A DNA stretch of 6,445 nt. It comes from Acidobacteriota bacterium. Lineage in GTDB: Bacteria; Acidobacteriota; Thermoanaerobaculia; Multivoradales; JAHEKO01. The notes under the pieces were generated by a model. It was not told the origin of the DNA, made no database searches, and was given only the letters and a program-made list of their open reading frames with translations. The position numbers were made by a program, and so were the translations under genes. This document shows, piece by piece, positions 1 to 5,240 of this stretch. The stretch is taken from positions 1 to 6,445 of the forward strand of contig JAHEKO010000224.1 in the NCBI GenBank assembly GCA_024638355.1. The letters run 5' to 3'. The first letter of the stretch is position 1, and each line of letters starts with the position of its first letter.

Positions 1-37
1 TGCCCGGATTCCACCTACGAGAGACCAATCAGATACT

Positions 38-46
38 AGGAGGAGG
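38..46 (+). promoter_or_regulatory. Strong Shine-Dalgarno sequence of the LolA-like gene
   Basis: AGGAGGAGG lies directly before the ATG at 49. The copy of AGGAGG at 38-43 has a 5-nt spacer and the one at 41-46 only 2 nt, so the first is the likely functional register. It fixes the start of the downstream gene. No convincing promoter can be placed in the 37 bases that precede it; the real promoter or an upstream operon partner may lie outside the window. Confidence 0.8.
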
Positions 47-48
47 TT

Positions 49-801
49 ATGACTCGAACTCTGTCCGCACTCGCGGCTGCCGTGCTCCTGTGCGTCGCTT
101 CGGCGGCCGCCCAGGAGGAGATGACGCTCGATCAGGTACTGGAAGGCCACTATGAGGCCATCGGCGGCGTCGAGGCCTGGGATGCGACCTCGAGCGTGAA
201 GATGGTCGGCAAGATGAGCGCCCCGAACGGCTTCGAAGCGCCCTTCGTCATGATGTTCAAGAGCCCCGACAAGTCCCGCCTCGAGTTCACCTTCCAGGGG
301 ATGACAGGCGTGCAGGCCGTGGATGGCGATTCCGCCTGGCAGGTCATGCCCTTCATGGGCAAGACCGAGGCCGAGCCGATGCCCGAGGACCAGGCCAAGA
401 TCATGAAGGAGCAGGCCGACTTCGACGGTCCGCTGGTCAACTGGAAGGATGACGGCAACAAGATCGACTACGAGGGCATCGAGGCGATCGAGGGCACCGA
501 CACCCACAAGCTCAAGGTCACTCTCGCCAACGGAGACGTGCGCTACTACTTCCTGGACGTCGACGCCTTCCTGCCGATCAAGGCCACCGGCACGGCCACG
601 ATCCAGGGTCAGGAGGCGACCTTCGAGACCACCTTTGGCGACTACAAGCAGGTCGGTGGCCTGATGCTGGCGCATTCGATCGAAAGCAAGCCGGAGGGCG
701 CCCAGGGAGGCCAGGTAATCACCATCGAGACCGCCGAGCTGAACGTCGAGTTGTCGGACGATCAGTTCGCAATGCCGAAAGCTGCGCCCGCCGACGGTTA
801 G
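49..801 (+). CDS. LolA/LppX-like exported beta-rich protein
   Basis: A 250-residue secreted protein. Residues 1-21 form a signal peptide (Arg3, hydrophobic stretch 5-17, cleavage likely after Ala-Ala-Ala before QEE). The mature part resembles the LolA-like outer-membrane-lipoprotein-sorting fold seen in uncharacterised Acidobacteriota and Bacteroidota proteins. It opens with a helix carrying HYEAIGGVEAWDAT (34-47), followed by alternating strands, with AVDGDSAW (90-97) at the typical 'dG..aW' turn, DYKQVGGLMLAHSI (198-211), and a closing VELSDDQFAMP (233-243), the usual end of such domains. The family is thought to bind lipid or lipoprotein in a hydrophobic half-barrel, but this subgroup has no known substrate, so the function is inferred from fold only. 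The start is fixed by an AGGAGG SD. It lies 89 nt before the propeller gene on the same strand; co-transcription is possible but three hairpins intervene. Cys15 is in the signal peptide and does not make a proper lipobox. Confidence 0.85.
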   Translation: MTRTLSALAAAVLLCVASAAAQEEMTLDQVLEGHYEAIGGVEAWDATSSVKMVGKMSAPNGFEAPFVMMFKSPDKSRLEFTFQGMTGVQAVDGDSAWQVMPFMGKTEAEPMPEDQAKIMKEQADFDGPLVNWKDDGNKIDYEGIEAIEGTDTHKLKVTLANGDVRYYFLDVDAFLPIKATGTATIQGQEATFETTFGDYKQVGGLMLAHSIESKPEGAQGGQVITIETAELNVELSDDQFAMPKAAPADG

Positions 802-808
802 GCGCAGC
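781..808 (+). repeat. Inverted repeat spanning the stop codon of the LolA-like gene
   Basis: GCTGCGCC (781-788) and GGCGCAGC (801-808) are perfect reverse complements, giving an 8-bp GC stem with a 12-nt loop that contains most of the TAG stop codon. GTTTC follows, which is too poor in T for a classical intrinsic terminator. It is the first of three stem-loops in this gap. It could stabilise the 3' end of the upstream message or contribute to partial termination. Confidence 0.5.
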
Positions 809-825
809 GTTTCAGCGATTCCCTA

Positions 826-850
826 GCGCCGCGAGAGCCCCTCGCGGCGC
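826..850 (+). repeat. Perfect 10-bp inverted repeat in the intergenic gap
   Basis: GCGCCGCGAG (826-835), a 5-nt loop AGCCC, then CTCGCGGCGC (841-850). All ten pairs are Watson-Crick and nine are G-C, so this is the most stable small hairpin noticed in the window. It abuts the next hairpin with no spacer. No T-run follows it directly. Confidence 0.6.
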
Positions 851-873
851 GCCCGCGCCTGCGGGCCGTTTCT
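851..873 (+). terminator. Possible weak intrinsic terminator between the two exported-protein genes
   Basis: GCCCGC (851-856), a GCCT loop and GCGGGC (861-866) form a 6-bp stem. CGTTTCT follows, a short T-rich stretch. With the two hairpins immediately upstream this could end some transcripts of the LolA-like gene and let others continue. The SD of the propeller gene (GGAGG at 880-884) starts 13 nt after the stem, so the structure should not mask it. The T tract is too short to call it a strong terminator. Confidence 0.35.
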
Positions 874-890
874 GACTGTGGAGGTAGCCC

Positions 891-3800
891 ATGCCGCACT
901 TGCGTTCACTCATCGCCGTCGCTTGCATCGCCATCGCCGCGGCTCCGCCCGCGACTGCAGGGATCGACGAGAACACCTTCGGCGGCCTGGCGGCTCGAGC
1001 CATCGGTCCGGCGGTCATGAGCGGCCGGATCGCCGCCCTCGACGCCGTGGCGGAGGATCCGCTGACGATCTACGCCGGCGCCGCCAGCGGCGGCGTCTGG
1101 AAGTCGATCGACGGCGGCACCAGCTTCAAGCCGGTCTTCGACGACCACGTCCAGTCGATCGGAGCGATCGCCATCGACCCGAACGACAAGGAGGTGGTCT
1201 GGGTCGGCAGCGGCGAGTCGTGGACGCGCAACAGCACTTCGATCGGCGACGGCGTCTACAAGACGACCGACGGCGGCGACTCGTGGAAGCGCATGGGCCT
1301 CGAAGACTCCGAGCGAATCGCGCGCATCGTCGTCGATCCCAGGGACTCGAACGTGGTCTACGTCTGCGCCACCGGGCATCTGTGGAACGCCAACGATGAG
1401 CGCGGCCTCTACAAGACCACCGACGGCGGCGAGAGCTGGGAGGCGGTCCTCCAGGTCGACGACGACACCGGCTGCGCGGACGTCTCGATGGACCCCGAGG
1501 ACTCGCAGATCCTCTACGCCGGCATGTGGCAGTTCCGGCGGCAACCGTGGATCTTCGACTCGGGCGGGCCGGGGAGCGGCCTCTACAAGACCACCGACGG
1601 CGGGGCGAGCTGGCGCGAGCTGACCAACGGCCTGCCCGCCGGCGAGAAGGGCCGGATCGCGGTCGACGTCGCGCCGTCGCGCGGCCGCACGGTGTATGCG
1701 GTCGTCGAGGCCGACGAGACCGCCCTCTACCGCTCCGACGATCTGGGAGAGACCTTCCGCAAGACCTCGACCGCGTTCACCGTCCAGGTGCGGCCCTTCT
1801 ACTTCGCCTACGTGGTCGTCGATCCGACCGATCCCGAGCGCGTCTACAAGCCGGGCCTCAACCTCGGCGCTTCGGACGACGGCGGCGCCACCTTCAACCA
1901 ACTCGGCGCGTCGACCCACTCGGACCACCATGCGCTCTGGATCAACCCGAAGAACCCGCACGAGATGATTCTCGGCACCGACGGCGGCGTTTGGATCTCG
2001 GGCGACCGTGGCGTGCACTGGCGCCTGGTCCGCGGCCTGCCGGTCTCGCAGTTCTACGAGGTCAGCTTCGACATGGCCCGGCCCTACAACGTCTACGGCG
2101 GTCTCCAGGACAACGGCACCTGGCGCGGCCCGTCGCGCAGCGTCGCCGGCATCCAGAACAAGGACTGGCAGAACATCGGCTTCGGCGACGGCTTCCACGC
2201 CTTCGTCGACCCCAAGGACGCCGACTACGTCTACGTCGAGTACCAGGGCGGCAACATCCTGCGCCACAACATGGTCACCGGGGAGACTCGCGACATCCGT
2301 CCGCTGGAGCAGGAGGGCGATCCCCTGTACCGCTTCAGCTGGAACTCGCCCATCCACGTGTCGCCGACCGCCTCCGGGCGGGTCTACGTCGGCGCTCAGT
2401 TTCTCTTCCGCTCCGACGATCGTGGCGCTTCGTGGCAGAAGATCTCCGGCGACCTCACCACCAACGATCCCGCCAAGCAGCGCCAGCGCGAGTCGGGCGG
2501 TCTGACCATCGACAACTCGACCGCCGAGAACCACACCACGATCTACACCATCAGCGAGTCACCTCTCGATGAGAAGGTGATCTGGGTGGGCACCGATGAC
2601 GGCAACCTGCAGGTCACCCGCGACGGCGGCGAGAGCTGGACCAACGTCGCGGCCGCGGTGCCCGGCCTGCCGGCGAACACCTGGGTCTCGCACGTGGCCG
2701 CCGGCAGACACGCTCCGGGGGTCGCCTATGCGGCGTTCGACGGCCACCGCACCGGCGACATGAACACCTATCTCTACCGCACCGAGGACTTCGGCGCGAG
2801 CTGGACGGCGCTCGCGGGCGACGGCGTCGAGAGCTACGCCCACGTCATCGTCGAGGACCCGGTCGCGCCGAACCTGCTCTTCGCCGGCACCGAGAGCGGT
2901 CTCTACGTGAGCATCGACCGCGGCGCCGCCTGGGCGCGCTTTTCCGGCGGGCTACCGAAGGTCCCGGTTCGCGATCTCGCGATCCATCCGCGCGAGCACG
3001 ATCTGGTGATCGGCACGCACGGCCGCGGGATCTACATCCTCGACGACCTCACCCCGCTGCGCCATCTGACTCCCGAGATTCTCGAGTCGGATTTCGCGAT
3101 CATCCCGACCCGGGCGGGGGAGCTGGCCATTCCGGCCGCCGCCTTCGGTTTCGCCGGCGACGACGAATTCGTCGGTCCGAATCCGGCGGATGGCGCCAGC
3201 GTCGTCTACTACCAGAAGAAGCGCCATCTCTTCGGCGACCTGAAGGTGGAGATCTACTCACCCGACGGTGAGCTGCTCTTCGATCTGCCCGCCGGCAAGC
3301 GCAAGGGCCTGAACCGGGTGACGTGGTCGGCGCGTCAAAAGGCGCCCAGGATGCCGGCCGCGACCGCGCTGGTGATTCAGCCGTTCGTCTTCTTCGGTCC
3401 GCGGGTACCGGAAGGCGAGTATCCGGTGAAGATCCTCAAGGGCAAGAACGCCCACGAGACCCGGCTCACGCTGGTGCCCGATCCGCGCTCGGTCCACAGC
3501 GCGGAGGATCGTCGCCTGCAGTACGAGACGGCGATGGCGGTGTACGAGGACCTCGGTGAGCTCACCTATCTGGTCGAGGCTGCGGTCGATCTCCGCAAGC
3601 AGGCCGCCGCTCGGGGCGAGGGGCTGGGCGAGCGGGACCGCTTGCGTCGCGGCCTCGACGATCTCGCCGACCGCCTGGAGAGCTTCCGCTCGGGCCTCGT
3701 GTCCACGGACGCCGCGGGCTGGCTGTCCGGCGAGGAGCTACTGCGCGAGGAGCTGGGCAACCTCTATGGTGGTATCAACGGCTACGACGGCCGGCCGACC

Positions 3801-4064
3801 CGGTCGCAGCTCGATCGCCAGGCGTTCCTGCACGGCAAGCTGGAGCGGGCGCGAACCGAGTTCGAGCGGCTCACCGGAGAGGCGGCGCTGTCGGCCCTCA
3901 ACGATCAGCTCGAGCGCAAGGGGCTCGACAAGATCGCGGTCATGAGCCGCGACGCTTGGAGCTCGAATCAGATCGGCGCCGGCGCGACGTCGCTCGCTCC
4001 TTCCTCGAAGTACGTGAAGTGGATGTCGAAAGTGGTGCCGCACGCCGTGCTGCCGATGAGGTAG
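891..4064 (+). CDS. Secreted VPS10/sortilin-like BNR-repeat beta-propeller protein
   Basis: A 1,057-residue exported protein often annotated as 'glycosyl hydrolase, BNR repeat' or 'VPS10/sortilin domain' protein. The signal peptide is residues 1-23 (cleavage before GIDENTF). Eleven Asp-box motifs (S/T-x-D-x-G-x-S/T-W/F, one with Ala and one with His at the seventh position) start near residues 72, 125, 176, 234, 282, 328, 370, 508, 576, 631 and 674, so residues 25-720 probably fold as two beta-propellers, the arrangement known in GH74 xyloglucanases and sortilins. Signature stretches include STHSDHHALWINP (341-353), GGLQDNGTW (403-411), GTDDGN (567-572) and GTHGRGIYILDD (708-719). Residues about 760-865 look like an Ig/FlgD-like beta-sandwich (VEIYSPDGELL, EGEYPVKI), and 870-1015 is helical and charged. 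The start has GGAGG six nt upstream. Asp boxes are structural and do not prove sialidase or glycanase activity; ligand and reaction are unknown. It is full length for the family. Confidence 0.9.
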   Translation: MPHLRSLIAVACIAIAAAPPATAGIDENTFGGLAARAIGPAVMSGRIAALDAVAEDPLTIYAGAASGGVWKSIDGGTSFKPVFDDHVQSIGAIAIDPNDKEVVWVGSGESWTRNSTSIGDGVYKTTDGGDSWKRMGLEDSERIARIVVDPRDSNVVYVCATGHLWNANDERGLYKTTDGGESWEAVLQVDDDTGCADVSMDPEDSQILYAGMWQFRRQPWIFDSGGPGSGLYKTTDGGASWRELTNGLPAGEKGRIAVDVAPSRGRTVYAVVEADETALYRSDDLGETFRKTSTAFTVQVRPFYFAYVVVDPTDPERVYKPGLNLGASDDGGATFNQLGASTHSDHHALWINPKNPHEMILGTDGGVWISGDRGVHWRLVRGLPVSQFYEVSFDMARPYNVYGGLQDNGTWRGPSRSVAGIQNKDWQNIGFGDGFHAFVDPKDADYVYVEYQGGNILRHNMVTGETRDIRPLEQEGDPLYRFSWNSPIHVSPTASGRVYVGAQFLFRSDDRGASWQKISGDLTTNDPAKQRQRESGGLTIDNSTAENHTTIYTISESPLDEKVIWVGTDDGNLQVTRDGGESWTNVAAAVPGLPANTWVSHVAAGRHAPGVAYAAFDGHRTGDMNTYLYRTEDFGASWTALAGDGVESYAHVIVEDPVAPNLLFAGTESGLYVSIDRGAAWARFSGGLPKVPVRDLAIHPREHDLVIGTHGRGIYILDDLTPLRHLTPEILESDFAIIPTRAGELAIPAAAFGFAGDDEFVGPNPADGASVVYYQKKRHLFGDLKVEIYSPDGELLFDLPAGKRKGLNRVTWSARQKAPRMPAATALVIQPFVFFGPRVPEGEYPVKILKGKNAHETRLTLVPDPRSVHSAEDRRLQYETAMAVYEDLGELTYLVEAAVDLRKQAAARGEGLGERDRLRRGLDDLADRLESFRSGLVSTDAAGWLSGEELLREELGNLYGGINGYDGRPTRSQLDRQAFLHGKLERARTEFERLTGEAALSALNDQLERKGLDKIAVMSRDAWSSNQIGAGATSLAPSSKYVKWMSKVVPHAVLPMR
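1402..1603 (+). repeat. 28-bp exact direct repeat inside the propeller gene
   Basis: Positions 1402-1429 and 1576-1603 are identical over 28 bases and encode the same GLYKTTDGG segment of two neighbouring propeller blades. The copies are 174 bp (58 codons) apart and in phase. A diverged third copy lies at about 1251-1278. The repeat reflects blade duplication; recombination between the exact copies would remove 58 codons without a frameshift. Confidence 0.75.
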
Positions 4065-4095
4065 GGCGCGCGGAGCGTTGGACGTAGCTGGGCTT

Positions 4096-4177
4096 GAGGA
4101 GGAGGGTCTTGCATCGGGTCATGGCGCGGAAAGATACTATAAACCTAGTACCTTCGGCAAGTCCCCGCGGCGGCTGA
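4096..4177 (+). other. Strong SD followed by a 22-codon mini-ORF in the 3' region
   Basis: GAGGAGGAGGG (4096-4106) is followed by TTG at 4109, opening a short frame that ends at TGA 4175-4177. An in-frame ATG at 4121 would give 18 codons but is too far from the SD. The peptide (MARKDTINLVPSASPRGG from the ATG) has no recognised features. The SD is as good as that of the first gene in the window, which is odd this far from any obvious gene start. It may be chance, a small peptide or the remnant of a lost gene. Confidence 0.15.
4109..4150 (+). promoter_or_regulatory. AT-rich palindrome resembling a BlaI/MecI operator, over a possible promoter
   Basis: TACTA (4135-4139), six bases TAAACC, then TAGTA (4146-4150) form an exact dyad in an AT-rich island within GC-rich DNA. 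Known staphylococcal BlaI/MecI operators have outer arms of this form with the same six-base spacing, although their inner bases (TACA..TGTA) are not kept here. A candidate promoter, TTGCAT (4109-4114), 18 nt, GATACT (4133-4138), would have its -10 covered by the dyad. The gene 4847-5182 encodes a BlaI-family repressor, which makes the match worth noting. Transcription rightward from here would be antisense to the two small minus-strand genes. Confidence 0.3.
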
Positions 4178-4189
4178 TCGGGTGACAGG

Positions 4190-4209
4190 GCCCGGCTACG
4201 ACTCCGGGC
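4190..4209 (-). terminator. Hairpin at the convergent gene ends
   Basis: GCCCGG (4190-4195), an 8-nt loop and CCGGGC (4204-4209) form a perfect 6-bp stem across the stop codon of the small minus-strand gene. No T-run follows on either strand, so it is at most a weak or factor-assisted terminator or a stabilising 3' structure. Confidence 0.25.
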
Positions 4210-4384
4210 GCGGCAGATGCCGCTCGCAGTGTTCGAGGAAGGCGGCGAGATCGGCTTCGGGAATCAGTACTTCGCCGCCGTCCCAGCCGGTGACCAGCCA
4301 CATCTCCAGCCACGGATCGAAGAGGATGAGGGTTCTGCTCGGCCCGCGGAAGACGGGCAGGCTGCGGAGGTTTCGTCTCCTCAT
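4196..4384 (-). CDS. Small hypothetical protein (62 aa)
   Basis: Not recognised as a named family. From the ATG at 4384 it encodes 62 residues: a basic start (MRRRNLRSLP), a central strand-like segment (LILFDPWLEMWLVTGWDG, about 21-38), then VLIPEADLAAFLEHCERHL (40-58), which looks helical. It has no signal peptide or membrane helix and is likely cytoplasmic. The frame is open further up to a TTG at 4435 (79 aa), but third-position G/C is much lower over those 17 codons than after 4384, which favours the ATG. Neither start has a good SD. A 15-codon frame beginning at 4429 ends with TGA overlapping this ATG (ATGA), so translational coupling is conceivable. It follows the other small gene on the same strand by 72 nt and in the same frame. 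That it is coding rests on codon bias and protein-like sequence. Confidence 0.55.
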   Translation of the reverse strand: MRRRNLRSLPVFRGPSRTLILFDPWLEMWLVTGWDGGEVLIPEADLAAFLEHCERHLPRPES

Positions 4385-4433
4385 TCGCGAATCGAGGCGG
4401 GAAATGGCTGGCGATGCGCTGGCTTCATGGGGC

Positions 4434-4458
4434 AAAAAAAGGGGAGCCCGCCGAGCTC
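4434..4458 (-). terminator. Weak stem plus T7 tract between the two small minus-strand genes
   Basis: On the minus strand GAGCT (4458-4454), loop CGGCG, GGCTC (4448-4444) gives a 5-bp stem including one G-T pair, then CCC and a run of seven T (4440-4434). It begins within the TGA of the upstream small gene. This is a plausible but weak intrinsic terminator. It could lower expression of the second small gene relative to the first. Confidence 0.3.
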
Positions 4459-4642
4459 AGTTGGGGCGCGGTGGGCCGAGCGGACCCGCGAGCCCGTGGC
4501 TGCGAAGCCGCTCCATCACGCGATCGAAGAGCACGTCGTAGCCCTGCGGATCCGGTGGGCAATAGGCGCCTCGAAGCAAGCGGCGATCTTCTTGCGAGAG
4601 GTTCTCTCGGACGGCTCTGACCAGGTGACTGAGTTCGCTCAT
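4457..4642 (-). CDS. Small hypothetical protein (61 aa)
   Basis: Not recognised. It encodes 61 residues: an N-terminal helix-rich half (MSELSHLVRAVRENLSQEDR, 1-20), a Cys-Pro-Pro turn at 28-30, a second helix (YDVLFDRVMERLRSHG, about 35-50) and a Gly/Pro-rich tail. It has no signal peptide or membrane segment and should be a small cytoplasmic protein. The start is well supported: on the minus strand AAGGA at 4652-4648 is 5 nt before the ATG, and a promoter-like TTGCCG-17-TAGAAT lies 59 nt upstream of the ATG. Third-position G/C bias supports coding. It is divergent from the BlaI-like repressor gene, so a shared 204-bp control region is possible, and it is the first of two small genes on this strand. 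Confidence 0.6.
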   Translation of the reverse strand: MSELSHLVRAVRENLSQEDRRLLRGAYCPPDPQGYDVLFDRVMERLRSHGLAGPLGPPRPN

Positions 4643-4653
4643 CTCTGTCCTTC

Positions 4654-4685
4654 GTCGCCGCCTTCGGGAAGCGACCCCTCGTCGC
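4654..4685 (-). repeat. Three short complementary boxes forming alternative hairpins in the leader
   Basis: In the leader of the 61-aa gene, minus-strand boxes GCGAC (4685-4681), GTCGC (4675-4671) and GCGAC (4658-4654) can pair 1-2 or 2-3 but not both. The last box ends one nt before the SD (4652-4648). Stems are only 5 bp, so this may be chance in GC-rich DNA. Confidence 0.2.
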
Positions 4686-4707
4686 GCGGCGAACTGCTGG
4701 CGAACGG

Positions 4708-4736
4708 ATTCTAGACGAAACGCGAGCCAACGGCAA
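4708..4736 (-). promoter_or_regulatory. Candidate sigma-70-type promoter for the small minus-strand genes
   Basis: Read on the minus strand, TTGCCG (4736-4731) is followed after 17 nt by TAGAAT (4713-4708), matching 4 of 6 and 5 of 6 bases of the bacterial consensus with the optimal spacing. Transcription would start near 4701 and give a leader of about 58 nt to the ATG at 4642. Confidence 0.45.
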
Positions 4737-4758
4737 ACCGCTCGCCGGAGGGCGGCGC

Positions 4759-4792
4759 GATTCTCTTAGGGGTTTCGCCCCGAGGTCGAATC
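4759..4792. repeat. Imperfect 34-bp palindrome in the divergent control region
   Basis: GATTC (4759-4763) pairs with GAATC (4788-4792), and GGGG (4769-4772) with CCCC (4778-4781) around a TTTCG loop; CTT/AGG-type pairs lie between (4765-4767 with 4783-4785). It sits between the divergent promoters of the small-gene pair and the BlaI-like gene, where an operator for a dimeric repressor would be expected. It does not carry TACA/TGTA-type BlaI arms. Confidence 0.35.
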
Positions 4793-4810
4793 CTGACGCG
4801 GTGGCGGGCC

Positions 4811-4838
4811 TCGGAAGCGTGCCGGCAGGGCATATGAT
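4811..4838 (+). promoter_or_regulatory. Candidate promoter of the BlaI-like gene, suggesting a leaderless mRNA
   Basis: TATGAT (4833-4838) is one base from the -10 consensus; TCGGAA (4811-4816) is a poor -35 at 16 nt. The transcript would start at about 4845-4847, essentially at the ATG at 4847, and there is no convincing SD before that ATG. Together these suggest leaderless translation. Confidence 0.35.
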
Positions 4839-4846
4839 GAAGCGCC

Positions 4847-5182
4847 ATGGCCGAGCTCTCCAGGTCCGAGTGGGAGTTGATGCTCATCTGTTGGAAGCTC
4901 GGCACGCCGTCGGCTCGCGAGGTCCATGCCGCCTCGCAGGAGCGCAAGGCGCGCGACTACAGAACGGTGCTGGCGACGCTGAACAACGCGGTGCGCAAGG
5001 GTTTCCTGCGAGTGGAAAAGCGCCCCGGACCGCGCAACATTCCGACCAACCACTACGTTCCGACGCTGGCCCGGCGCGACGGCATCGAGCGCCGTATCCG
5101 GAGGTTTCTGGCGGACGACCTGGCGGGCGAAGAGGACAATCTGGCCATCCTGCGCCGGATCCTGAGCGAGTCGGCCGGCTGA
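4847..5182 (+). CDS. BlaI/MecI/CopY-family transcriptional repressor
   Basis: A 111-residue protein of the penicillinase-repressor family, slightly shorter than BlaI/MecI (about 123-126). Residues 4-19 (LSRSEWELMLICWKLG) match the family's first helix, with the hallmark S-x-x-E-W-x-x-M pattern. PSAREVHAAS (21-30) is the second helix and DYRTVLATLNNAVRKGFLR (37-55) the recognition helix and start of the wing. The wing ends at HYVPTL (69-74). The C-terminal helices (78-108) correspond to the dimerisation part, which in BlaI and MecI is cut by the partner sensor protease. No equivalent cleavage site could be assigned. Known members bind palindromic operators as dimers and repress nearby genes. 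Usually a BlaR1/MecR1-like M56 membrane peptidase follows; none is present within 1.2 kb downstream, so this is an orphan or senses a signal otherwise. The only start in this frame near a -10 is the ATG at 4847; SD is weak. Confidence 0.88.
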   Translation: MAELSRSEWELMLICWKLGTPSAREVHAASQERKARDYRTVLATLNNAVRKGFLRVEKRPGPRNIPTNHYVPTLARRDGIERRIRRFLADDLAGEEDNLAILRRILSESAG

Positions 5183-5207
5183 GCGGCGCGATCGCCCGCG
5201 CTATACT
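5179..5207 (+). promoter_or_regulatory. Candidate promoter of the small membrane protein gene
   Basis: TATACT (5202-5207) is a good -10; CTGAGC (5179-5184), overlapping the stop codon of the repressor gene, has the right 17-nt spacing but only the TGA core of a -35. It would give a leader of roughly 44 nt, so the membrane protein could be transcribed apart from the repressor. Confidence 0.4.
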
Positions 5208-5240
5208 TCTGCCGTCCTCTCCAGTCCTCTCTTCTGTCTC
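5207..5240 (+). repeat. Pyrimidine-rich leader with a repeated GTCCTCT
   Basis: Between the -10 and the SD of the membrane protein gene the coding strand is almost all C and T. GTCCTCT occurs at 5214-5220 and 5224-5230, ten bases apart, one helical turn. CTTCT at 5231-5235 can also pair with AGAAG just before the ATG. This could be a protein-binding leader or simply biased sequence. Confidence 0.3.

Noticed and set aside
85..96. Possible lipobox at Cys15 of the LolA-like protein
   Set aside because: The residue before Cys is Leu, not Gly, Ala or Ser, and a good signal peptidase I site (AAA before Q) follows.
915..926. Possible lipobox at Cys12 of the propeller protein (IAVAC)
   Set aside because: It loosely fits the lipoprotein pattern, but the hydrophobic core before it is only six residues and continues after the Cys up to a better cleavage site near residue 23.
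906..2534. 542-codon open frame on the minus strand opposite the propeller gene
   Set aside because: It is a mirror of the strong codon bias of the sense gene. The product is a low-complexity string of Val, Asp, Arg and Gly with no domain, while the sense frame has a signal peptide, an SD and eleven Asp boxes.
1526..2572. 348-codon plus-strand frame within the propeller gene
   Set aside because: It overlaps the real frame and gives an Arg/Pro-rich product without recognisable motifs, typical of a shifted frame in GC-rich DNA.
4196..4642. Toxin-antitoxin pair
   Set aside because: Two small tandem genes fit the size, but no residues of a known toxin or antitoxin family could be seen, so no such function is claimed.
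4217..4714. 165-codon plus-strand frame opposite the two small genes
   Set aside because: No SD, an unremarkable product, and weaker third-position G/C than the minus-strand frames, which also have an SD and promoter for the first gene.
4769..4800. T-arm-like GGTCGAATCC suggesting a tRNA
   Set aside because: No acceptor, D or anticodon stems can be drawn around it, and the bases beside it do not form the T stem.
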